A stretch of 59,696 nucleotides of DNA from Acanthamoeba castellanii str. Neff (lineage: Eukaryota; Discosea; Longamoebia; Acanthamoebidae), in contig NW_004457532.1 of NCBI RefSeq assembly GCF_000313135.1, positions 1,064,360 through 1,124,055 of the forward strand, given 5' to 3'. The position numbers were made by a program, and so were the translations under genes. The stretch's first letter is position 1, and every line of letters begins with the position of its first letter. This document shows positions 34,777-44,286 of this stretch, in pieces. The notes under the pieces are model-generated. The model searched no databases. It was given only the letters and a program-made list of their open reading frames with translations, and was not told where the DNA came from.

Positions 34777-35622
34777 ATGAAGTCAATCACACTTCTCCTG
34801 GTCTTGCTGGCTGCCCTGTGCTGCAGCTACGCCGCCGCAGATTGCAGCGTGAGCGTCCAGCAGACTCTGGGAAGCGCGTGGAAGCAGGATGGCGTGGACA
34901 TGTCCCAGTGGAACGCGCAGCTCACCGCCGGCTCGGCCGCCGTCAAGTCCGTCCAACTGGCCATCACCGGCGCCGGCGGCTTCACCCAGCTCTGGGAGCT
35001 GACCCGCACCAGCGCCGGCCTCTACGTCCTGCCCGACTACAGACTGCAGAGCGGCGGCCTGCCCGCCGGCCAGGTCCACCATTTCGGCTACATTTGGAAA
35101 TCGGCCTCGCCCGCCACCATAACCGTCGCCTCCATCGACTGCGGCTCCGCCTCGGCGTCGCCCTCGCCCTCGCCAGCCCCTTCCAGCCCGAGCTCGTCGC
35201 CTTCGCCATCGGCCGCCCCCGCGTCTCCGTCGGCGGCTCCGTCGATCGTGGCCACGCCCCAGCCGAGCCAGCCTCCCAGCGGGGACAACGGCTGCAGCGC
35301 CATCGTCGAGCTCACGGCGCGGTCGGCCGCCAACGGCGGCGTGTGGACTGACGCCGCCGGCCGCACGTACCAGATCTTCCAGGTTCTGATCACCAACCGG
35401 GGTCAGCGCCCGGTCAACGGTGGGGTGATCACCTTTGACCTGGTCAATGGTGCCGAGATCTCCCAGTACTGGGAGCTCAATAGGCAGGGCCCGACGAGCC
35501 CCGCCTTCAACATCGCGTTCAACTACGGTCAGCTGCAGCCGGGAGCGAGCCAGGGCGCCGGCGTGGTGGTGAGCTCGGCCGCCAAGCCCAGCTTCACCCT
35601 GAGCTCGGTAGCCTGTGCCTAA
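34777..35622 (+). CDS. Cyst-wall cellulose-binding lectin with two CBM49-like domains (Luke-type)
   Basis: Single exon, 281 residues. Signal peptide MKSITLLLVLLAALCCSYA is followed by a beta-sandwich domain at about residues 22-125 (starts DCSVSVQQTLGSAW, has FTQLWELTR, ends IDC). A Ser/Pro/Ala linker of about 45 residues follows, then a second domain at about 172-281 (CSAIVELTARSA, ISQYWELNRQG, ends SVACA). The paired domains with matching Trp and Cys positions and an SP linker are what is described for the Acanthamoeba Luke lectins, which have CBM49 domains, bind cellulose and localise to the cyst wall. The intron-free gene has a TATA box and a short leader, suiting strong induction during encystation; that timing is inferred. 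The organism guess relies partly on this gene. Confidence 0.85.
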   Translation: MKSITLLLVLLAALCCSYAAADCSVSVQQTLGSAWKQDGVDMSQWNAQLTAGSAAVKSVQLAITGAGGFTQLWELTRTSAGLYVLPDYRLQSGGLPAGQVHHFGYIWKSASPATITVASIDCGSASASPSPSPAPSSPSSSPSPSAAPASPSAAPSIVATPQPSQPPSGDNGCSAIVELTARSAANGGVWTDAAGRTYQIFQVLITNRGQRPVNGGVITFDLVNGAEISQYWELNRQGPTSPAFNIAFNYGQLQPGASQGAGVVVSSAAKPSFTLSSVACA

Positions 35623-35893
35623 GCAAGCCTTTTCTCTCCTCATGTCTATGTGTACATTTCTTCACTTTCTTCAAAACTATACTCTTTGTTTCCTCCAGAC
35701 ACACACACACACACACAATACAGAATTCCCAGATCTGGTGTTGGTCATCGTTGCCATTGCCTGGACCTGGTGGCAAAGAAAAGAGCGAACCTGCCTGACA
35801 GCGTCAGACTTCAGCCCTAACGACTTTGGTGATGGGAATCAGAGGCAGGGAACGACTACATGTTGTGTTCAACAAGTAATGGCAACGCAATGC

Positions 35894-38800
35894 TCAGTCT
35901 CGGCCTCTGTGCAGAATCTCGCCCATCACGTCGTGCATGATCCAGGCAAAGCTGAGGAGCCGATTATGGGCTTTCATCTTCTTTCCCCTCTTGCGGCCCT
36001 GGCCTCGCGGCGGCGGGTGGTCGTCGTCGCGCTGGTGGTAGGTGACGAAGTACCAGGCCGCTGCCTTCTGCATCCTCCGCCGTTGGAGGTCCTCTGGTGG
36101 CATGTCATGTTGGTCTATGAACTCAGCCTCGAACCTCTTGCGGTAGGCGGACTGGATCTGCCTGACCAGCTTGCGAAGCAGCTCTGGGAGGTCAAATAGA
36201 CGGTTGCTGCGCAGATCGGGGCGGTTGTGGCCTTTGGTCACATTGCCAGTTATCACCTGGTGGTAGCATGGATTGGTTAGGATTGCATAGTGAAACACAT
36301 CAAACACATTTCACGCCAACGTAATTGATGCTCAATGTGTCGGTATATGTCAACAAAGCTGTACCTCAGCTTCAGTTTCAATGCTGTACTGGCGCATTAT
36401 TCCTCGCAGCTCCGCGTCGTATTCTTTCTTGAGTTTCTTGGCCTCGGTCTCAAAGTCCTAACAATAAAAATAAAAGAAAAAGTGATAATAAGATGACAGA
36501 TCGGGACGATTGAGAAACATGCCACATGCCAGTCCAAAAGTGTACTGCACCTCGTAGCCTTCAACCAGGAGATCCTTGTCACATTGGACAGCGTTGCCGT
36601 TGTTCAGCTTCGGCTCCCTCAACTGCACTTTTCGGTAGAGCTTACCCAAGATCTGCCCGAGCAAGCTTGTTGGTATTCGATAGCATTGCGATGGTGTTGC
36701 GTGTCGCTTGAGCGGCGCAGCAGGTGAGAAAGACAAACCTTAGGCGAATTGTACGATGTGTTGGGTCGGCTCATAAAGTCGGGGAACGCCTTGAACGTCA
36801 TGCGTGGAGAGGAGACTTCCACGCCGCTTTTTGCGTAGTCCACAGCTTGGCTGTGAAGCTTAGCCAGTTCGAGGCAATACGGAGCGGACACATCAACAAG
36901 ATCAGCGTAGGCTTTCTGCACCACTCACGCATACACACACACACACACACAGACGTGAGGAATTCACCCATGTCCTACTTCTAGAGAGAGTCTCAGCGTG
37001 GGCGTACATGAGTGTCGGCGATTTGCCCGAGCTTGTAGTCGTTGTGCATGAACTCCAGGAAGAAGTCGATGATCATCTCTCGTGAGATCAGCGACTCCTG
37101 AGATCTTTGCTCGTCTTTCGGCGGCGTATCGTAGTCGCCGGGCTTTCGGTTCTTGCCACGCCAGATGAGACTCTTCTCCCAACACACGAAGTAAAGATCG
37201 CCGTCGAGATCGGAACCTGATGATGGCCTCAGGCACTTCTTTTTCAATTTTACGCACTACATGACACACGACACACGACATTCATGGCACACACACGACA
37301 CTAACGGCACATACCACACACACACACACAACATACGTGCGTACCTGACAGTTCGTTGGGGTGCGGTCTGTCGCCGGGCTTGTGGTCCTTGGGAAATACC
37401 AGACAATCTTCGATGTCATGAAGCGTCGGGCAGTTGACCGCTCGGAACTTGCGCACATCGCCCGGATGCAGCGCGGGAAACTTGACCACCACGACATCGC
37501 CTTCAACCTGTACCAACCACCGCTCTAAGACTGTGCCGTGTCTCGTGTGTGTCATGTTGTGTGTGTGTGTGTGTGTGTGTGTCGATTGCGTGCAGGTTCA
37601 AAGGTGGTATTATACGACGCGACCATGAGAGCATCGGAAGTAGACTTCGCCCCTCTTGAGCAGACCAGTCTCGTCCAAGACGCCCAGCGCGGTCTTAGCC
37701 TGTACAACAATCGTTGATCACCAGTCGGTGAGTTTTCAAAACTATCAATATAGAGAGAAATATATACAAAAATATAAATAAAAACAGTATAAATAAATAA
37801 GAGTAACGCACGTTGGGCACGTAGATGCGGGCTTTGTTCTTGAGGTCTCGCAACTCCTTTTGCTGGATAGTTGCCAGGCAGTAGGCCAGGAAGGGTTCTC
37901 CCGAAAGCCCTGGCGGTCGTGATCACGATTACGGAAGTGTGAACACTTGTGGTAATGTTGTGTGTGTGTGGTCGTGACGTCCCAGCCACAGGATTGGGCC
38001 GACCAACCACTTTGCTCATAATTTTGCACACCCGCGCACCACGCACACCACGCGCACGCGCGCGCACACACATACACACACACAGGGGAGGCATCAAGCC
38101 AACGTAGGGATGGGTGTGTGTGTGTGTGCGTCGGAGTGCGTGTGATTTTCTGATCCTCGTACCGCTGTCCAACATGTTACGTAGCAGCTCGTGTTGGTTC
38201 AGGTAGGGTTTCGCCCCCTTTCTCTTAGTAATGCCCTCCAATCGAGTCAACTGAAGCAAGGCCGACGTTATTGCGTGCATGTGTGCGTGTGTGCATGTGC
38301 GTGGTACGTACCGTCCGCTGATGTAGTTTCTCGAACGCCTCGTCAGGCACACCCAGAGCGCTCATGATGCTGATTGCCTGGTGGTTGAGATGACCTGGCA
38401 TGGGTTTGCTGGTGCTCAGGATTTCGAGGCGTTTGTCATCTGATTGGAACTTCTCCATAGAAGGCCTCAACCGCACCACCTGGGCTGAGTTCCCCAGACT
38501 GTAATCTACGCACAAAACGCCCTTGTACCCGCCCAGGCGTATCTAAATCAAGGCATCAATGAAAACCATTAACGACACGCACACACACGCACCTCCACAC
38601 ACGCACCACCGCACACGCACACGCCACAACATAACGATACAGGACGAACCTGGTAGGCCGATGGGGTGTAGTTGAGCCCAAGTCTCTTAGAAATCTCTTG
38701 GGCCATGGTCAACGAAAGCGTGCCTGCACCATCCGAGAAGATGTGGTTGCCGCTCTTGATCTCGTCGAGCCGCTGCACCTGGTCGTCTTTCATCTTGGCT

Positions 38801-40883
38801 CCCGTCCTGCCCGATGAGAAGCACAGGCCGATCCGGGCAGCATACTTCGCCACCGTCCTATTCTCGGTGAAGTCACCTGTACCATACCAGTGTCAGCCGC
38901 CACCCAGTTGCTTGTGGTGCCCTTGGGTGCGGTGCAGTGTGGTGGTGCGTGCGGTGGTGCGTGTGTGCGTGCGGGCCAAATACAGACCCAACTTGGAGAT
39001 GATGTGCTGTGCCGTAGTTGTGGCTGTGGGACGTAAGAACCAGCAGCTGCGCGCCTTCAGCTGGCTCGAAGAGAACGCCAGGAATTCGTAGTACAACCCG
39101 ACGGGTGTCCGTATCCCTAATTGTTATCAATAGCCATCAGCACCAACGCATTGCACACATGCATCAACACACACACGACAGCACTCGACAGCACACTACC
39201 TTCACAGAGCAGGGACCTGACCTTTTGTTGGATGTTGGTCTGAACAAGTAAACGCTGGGTCAGGTCCACCACGGAGCGGTCTGGCAACAAGAACCGAGGG
39301 AGGGGAATGGCACCGCAACAATGTCGAGCTGACCGAAGTTGTCATCAACGAAGGAAACGCGAATGAAGTGCTTGCTCTGCGTCTTGTACTTCTTCACGAC
39401 TCGGTTCGATTGCTCCGGCAGCGGGGGGAAGAGGAGCACGCGCGAAGGGGTCACGCACGCACTACGGGTCATGAAATAGTCCTTTGGCAGCTCCCTGTCT
39501 GTGTGTCACCAAGTGGCGTTGTGCGTTGATGAGACATTACTTGACACACACACACACACACACACACGACAACACACGACAACACACGACAAACACCCCA
39601 CAACACGCCACGCACGTAGGAATCCTTGATGCCCTCCTCTCGAAAGTGCCTGCTTGAAAGCCTTCAACGGGTCGTAGATGGGCTTGCGCTGATTCCACAA
39701 ATGATAGAGGGCCGCCTCGGCGTGGCCGACGCACTCGGCGGAGGAGCCCCGGCGCAGTTCGTCGAGGAATTGAGAGCTGACGTTCGCCGCGTGGAGAAGA
39801 TTGGCCGAGAGCAGGCAACCCAAACCGTAGCGCAGGTCGTCGTGGACGCCATCGACGTTCATAGCAAAGTCCAACTTTTCAGGCAGGCGCTGGACAACCG
39901 GAACCGAGGGCTTGCGCTCAACGCCCGGCCGCCTTCCGCCTCGTGTCGCTCGATTCGCACGTTGAACGCAGGGCAGTTGTTGCAGCATTGAATCTGCAGC
40001 CGAGTGGTGCATTGTGAGGCAGCACACGGTGCAGGCCCCCAAGCGATCTTCGGCCGGGGAGGGGAACTCGGTTGCGCGAACGAGGGCGTGCTCTGGCGAA
40101 AAGCGCTGGTAGAGTTGCGGTGGGCTCCTTGTGGTGATGTAGATGTTCACCTGCGCACCGGAGCAGCTTCTGACCTTCTTGACGGTACTAAATGCGATCC
40201 AGAGCGTCCAGAGACTGTGCTGCACCTTGATCTCGCGCGCCACAGAGTCGATCGCAGCTCGCAAGTGTCCTTCGCCTGTGCCTTCTATCAGCATCAACTT
40301 GCAGGTGGTAACAGCATCAGGAGGGCGGAGGTACCCTGAATCCAGCAAGGGACGTACTCATCTGGTCCCAGCCAGAACCCAGCGCTGTAGGAGACGAGCT
40401 TGAGATCGCCTTGATCCGGGACCTCACTTTGGCTGGGTGCTGGAGTCACGACCAGCTGTTGTTGTATGATGCACCCTTAGTCTTCAAGCGGTTCACAAGA
40501 GCATGCATGCCGCGTAGGCGGACCTTACTGTTCCCCAGAGGAACACCAATCCTTGAAGCTTGATAGAAGTTTTCAGCGTCAAGAGCGAGCCGGAACGTCA
40601 CCGTCGCAGACCTTTAAAAAGAAGAACATTATACTCTTTTTTCTTGCCAAATTGGAAGAAAAGAGGAGCGTACTCTTTGGAGTTGCGTTTGATGGAGAGG
40701 AGGGGGCCAAAGAGCCGGCACAGCTTCTCAACATCATCGGTGCTTTCCTAGGGTGGTGTTAAAAACTATGGCAACAGCAATAAAAACGGGGGTGTCTACC
40801 TCGGGTATGCCGGAGACCAGAACGGCCGTGAATGGCTGCGGGCCTGCCCAACTTAAAGGTGAGCAGGCGAGTAGAATGTGCAT
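35894..40883 (-). CDS. RNA-dependent RNA polymerase with N-terminal RRM-like domain (RNAi pathway)
   Basis: Cellular RdRP of the RDR / EGO-1 / QDE-1 family, which makes dsRNA to amplify silencing. The start exon 40883-40800 (MHILLACSPLSW) opens an RRM-like fold: AVLVSGIPE, then VEKLCRLFGPLLSIKRN and SATVTFRLALDAENFYQAS (exons 40747-40674 and 40611-40529). The core contains ACVTPSRVLLFPP, IRVSFVDDNFG, YYEFLAFSSSQLK, NRTVAKYAARIGLCFSS, HIFSDGAGTLSLTMAQEI, NYTPSAYQ joined to IRLGGYKGVLCVD, and LRPSMEKFQS. LGVLDETGLLKRGEVYF and NELSGSDLDGDLYFVCWE follow; the DLDGD near 37200 is the catalytic metal-binding motif, intact. The last exon ends at 35894. Twenty or so exons; a few joints in the middle (near 40297 and 39000-39500) are uncertain. 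Length about 1150 residues is normal. Identification is firm. Confidence 0.9.
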
Positions 40884-41189
40884 GGAGGCTGCTGCTTGAA
40901 CATACCTGTGACGTCTTCCATTTTCTTTTTTGTGGTGCATTGAGCCCTGCCCTGTCTGGCAGAGTTTTGTTTGGTACTTGTCGACTTTGTTACGCCTGCT
41001 GGTATTGGGCTGTTCAAAAAAGGCAAGTTGAAAATTCGCCAGGTGAACGGGGCGTTTTCCATTTTCTGCGTTTTTCCCATTGGCTGAAGGAAGTAGGTAA
41101 AAGCGGCCACTTTTTCTCTCCGTCACGGGTCGCCGATTGTGTTCGCCCAACACGACGCTGTGCTCATCTCCACCTCGCACAGCTCCGCT
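40884..41189. other. Divergent promoter region, about 305 bp
   Basis: Between the RdRP start (minus) and a secreted protein (plus). Several reading frames cross it, but none continues a gene. No TATA-like site stands out. Confidence 0.45.
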
Positions 41190-42216
41190 ATGCACCGACC
41201 TCTCGTCTTCTGCCTGGTTGTTGTTCTTTTGGCCATTGCGGCTTCTTCTTCTGCGGTTCCGCGCAAGCCCGTGTGGCCGCGCCAGTTCGACGTGCAGTTC
41301 GGGCTCAGCGTGGTGGAGTCCCCACTTAACGGACCCATCGTCAACGTCACCTCCCACTTCTACTACGACTTCAACGTCCAGGCCTCGCTCGTCACCTACC
41401 CTGAACTGTGCCTCCCCGGACTCATCCCCGTACCACCCCCACGAATTATTTCTCAGCTAGAAATGGATATATGTATCGCAATAGTTGATTTGTACAACTT
41501 ATATCTATTTAAATATATACATTAAAAACAAACTAAAATGTGTGGTGCCAGGGCGATGGCTGGAAAAAGGGCTGCAACCTGCTGTTCAACCCCAAGGGCA
41601 CCTATTTGTTCGCCCCGCATGCCGGCGTGGACTGTTGTCTCCTCTTCCCCGGCGTTGGCACGGTACCGTCCCACCCACTTCGTCTTCATTCTTTTTCCGT
41701 AGTGTCTTCTTCGTTCTTTGCTTTGTGTAGGCCAAATTTGTTGGGGCTCACTGCCAGACGGTGGCGTGCAGGTGCCGCCTGACTTCCTGAGGGGCTTCAA
41801 TGCCTCGGGCTTCGTCGTGCCGACTCCCGACCTCTACGGCGTTCTCCACAACTCTGACTTCTGGGTCACCAACGAAGGTATCACGCCGCACACTCACATC
41901 GCACACGCACGCACGCACGCACGCACCACCGCACACATGACAGGACTGATAACGGGAAACACCAGGGTTCTTCTATTGGACTGATGCGAAGACTGGCGGA
42001 GACGTGGCGCTGGTTGACGGCGGCTCGGTCGTGTGGAACTTCTACCCGCACCTGCGCGTGGCGCCGCAGCCCTCGGCCCTGTTCGCCGTGCCCTCCAACT
42101 GTGCCGTGTCCTGCCCCGGCTCGTTCCTGGCGCACGCGCGCAAGCACGCGGGCGGCCGCGTCGACCCCATGGTCAGCCTCGCCCTGCACCACCACCGCCT
42201 CCTCCATACCCAGTGA
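41190..42216 (+). CDS. Small secreted cysteine-containing protein, unknown (possibly ependymin-related)
   Basis: Exons 41190-41429, 41552-41662, 41772-41877 and 41966-42216; about 235 residues. Signal peptide MHRPLVFCLVVVLLAIAASS. The mature protein has a beta-rich pattern: FDVQFGLSVVES, HFYYDFNVQAS, KKGCNLLFNPKGTYLF, GVDCCLLFPGVG, VPPDFLRGF, FWVTNEGFFYWTDAKTGG and SNCAVSC. The order of a Cys-aliphatic strand, a Pro-Pro-Asp-Phe-Leu turn and Trp-containing strands recalls ependymin-related secreted proteins, but I cannot confirm it. The exon 3 acceptor is ambiguous: an AG at 41732 would include WGSLPDGGVQ, but in a phase that does not join exon 2. It sits tail-to-tail with the GT34 gene. Function unknown. 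Confidence 0.65.
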
Positions 42217-42341
42217 GACCACGAGCATTCAGCTCGGCTTTGAGCTGTTCACTTATATTTCCAAGAAGAGCTCGGCTTTGTTTTGATCTACAAGAAGATG
42301 TTGATGGCGATGATGATGATGTTGAGCACACGGCTGACGGG

Positions 42342-43014
42342 TCATCGCTTCATCCAGGCGCCGCTTTGCTGGATCTTGGCGTAGTACTCGGCCATGAGCC
42401 TGTCCTTGTGGCCGATGGCGCCGGCGAAATGGACCACGAACTGGTCCATCTCCTCGGCCTCGGATACCTTGTGGCGCGGCGCCCCGCGCACGTACTGCAT
42501 CCTCTCCTGCGGCACGTCGACGAATCGGTCTCGCACCTGCATGCGACGGCCCACCGTCAGACACAACGTTTGACCGTGTGCGTGTGCGTGTGCGTGTGCG
42601 TATGCGTGTGTGTGTGCGTGTACATCGGCTTCGGTGTTGTAAAAATGGTGGAGGGCGCGCTGCTCGGCCCACACGTCGTCGATGTACTGCTCCGACGCCC
42701 AGATGCGGCGGAACAGGGCCAGATTCCATTCGGAAACGCGCAGCACCACGATGCCCGAGTTCCACCCGTGGGCGTCTGAGACACAGAAAAAGAAAAGAAT
42801 AAAAAGAAAATTGGTGTTTGAGCCGATCATTGACGATTTGGTGCTTCTTGACTCTCTTCGCGAAGATGAGGCGAGAACGGAACGGACCTTTGGTGATGAA
42901 GATGTCTTTCGCGGGGTTGTTCAGTTCCTCCCCAGCGATATCTTCGATCGTCATGTCGTATCTGCGCTTCATTTAGGGTTGGTGAGTAATCACGCATACA
43001 CACACGCACGCACG

Positions 43015-43045
<31 letters not shown>

Positions 43046-43844
43046 GGACACGAAGATCTCGAGGGCTTCGCACCTGGCCACTACCGAATCGCAGTCAAGC
43101 CAGATCAGCCAGTCGTAGGGGCTCTGCCAGGACATCGCCCTCAGCGCGGTCGCCGAGGGCCTCGAGGAGCAGCGCGGTCTTGGTCCAGATGGGCGGGCGC
43201 GGCTTCTGGCCGGCCGGCGCCTGGTAGGCCGCCACCCACCACTCAAAGTCGTACTGCTGCAGCTTGGCGTAGAGCACCTTGTTCTTGATACTCACGTCCT
43301 TGTGCTCGGTCGACGGATCGCACGACGTCAATATCTGCACTCCCACACACACCGCACACATACCGCACACGCAACATTGGTGGGCACACACGCACACGCA
43401 CACGCCACACGGCAAAAACACGCACACACCGCACACACCGCACACACCGCACACACCGCACACCTTGACGCGAGAGCGCTGGCAGGGTCCGTGGATCAAT
43501 CGCCCGCTCTGGCTGGTGTCGGTCGAGTGCTGGAGAAGGTTGGCTCTGCCGCGGCATGGCGGCGAACCGGAGGAGTTCTGTCTACCGTCAAGCCCAGAGT
43601 AGTGGTCGTAGCTGTAGGGCAGAACCTTCGGACATTCGACCGAGCGCGTCGCCCACGGAAGGCCTGAGGTGGAATATTATTATTATTAATATTGTAGGTA
43701 TTTACAAATATTTAAATTAATAATTAATTAAATAAAGAACGAAGGAGGGGGGGTACCGGAAGAAGGGAAGGTGAGGAAGAAGACGGAGGCGAACACGATC
43801 AAGATGAGAAGAATGACGATTGACGAACGATTCCTCGCCTCCAT
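42342..43844 (-). CDS. GT34-type (GMA12/MNN10) glycosyltransferase, type II membrane protein, one frame break
   Basis: Golgi sugar transferase, probably alpha-galactosyl, xylosyl or mannosyl. Exons: 43844-43757, 43663-43464, 43334-43052, 42966-42888, 42775-42624 and 42536-42342; about 331 residues. The N-terminus MEARNRSSIVILLILIVFAS is a type II signal anchor. Motifs: VKILTSCDPSTEHKD, YDWLIWLDCDSVV (the DxD metal site), ITKDAHGWNSGIVVLR (NSG nucleotide-sugar motif), VWAEQRALHHF, VPQERMQYV and FVVHFAGAIGHKD. These match the GMA12/MNN10 family in order. Exon 43334-43052 is 283 nt, one base too long: the frame of IWTKTALLLEALG shifts to reach SPYDWLIWLD, with the break between about 43135 and 43165. 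A sequencing insertion is the simplest explanation. Fold and topology are secure; the sugar is not. Confidence 0.85.
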
Positions 43845-44286
43845 TGGATCGTGTTCTGTCTCTTCGTTCCTCCACCCGACAAGATGATTCAGGCAGTCTG
43901 TCCTTTTCCCTACGTCCGGAGTTCAGTCAACCTTCATTAAAATGAAAAAGAAAGGAAAAACGAATCAATATATTTAATGCGCGGACCAGGTGCTGCACTT
44001 CGAGGCTGCACCGACAGCTGGCATGTTGGGCTTTGAGACCAACGCGACTACTGGCTTCGTGGAGCCTGCAGTGTGCTTCTGCAAGTGTGTGCACTCGAGG
44101 CGACCTGAACTTGTTTGCTTTTTAAAAAAGAAAATGCAAAACTAAATTGTTAGAAGAAAACTTGGGTGGAAAAAAAGGCGCCAAGTGCGTACGCGAAGTT
44201 CTTGCGTTGATTTTTCGTCTTCGTAGCACGACAGGAAGGACCATTTGTGAAGATACATTCGGGGCGTTTTCCAATCTACGATTGAG
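43845..44286. other. Divergent region, about 440 bp, mostly unexplained
   Basis: Between the GT34 start (minus) and the FHA-macro-aprataxin start (plus). AT-rich except for a GC-rich island at 43983-44105, treated as a possible small gene below. The rest would hold the two promoters. Confidence 0.5.
43983..44262 (-). CDS. Possible two-exon small gene (about 56 codons), doubtful
   Basis: A GC-rich island in AT-rich surroundings reads on the minus strand as KHTAGSTKPVVALVSKP then NMPAVGAASKCSTWSAH and TAA, with an AG acceptor (CTTGCAG) before it. An upstream ATG at 44262 opens MYLHKWSFLSCYEDEK and ends at a GTACGC donor in matching phase. No family recognised, and the island has open frames on the plus strand too. 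It may equally be a fragment or a non-coding RNA. Confidence 0.2.

Noticed and set aside
35894..40883. Argonaute/Piwi gene as first guess
   Set aside because: FSDGAGTLS, GGYKGVL, LRPSM and DLDGD motifs identify an RNA-dependent RNA polymerase instead.
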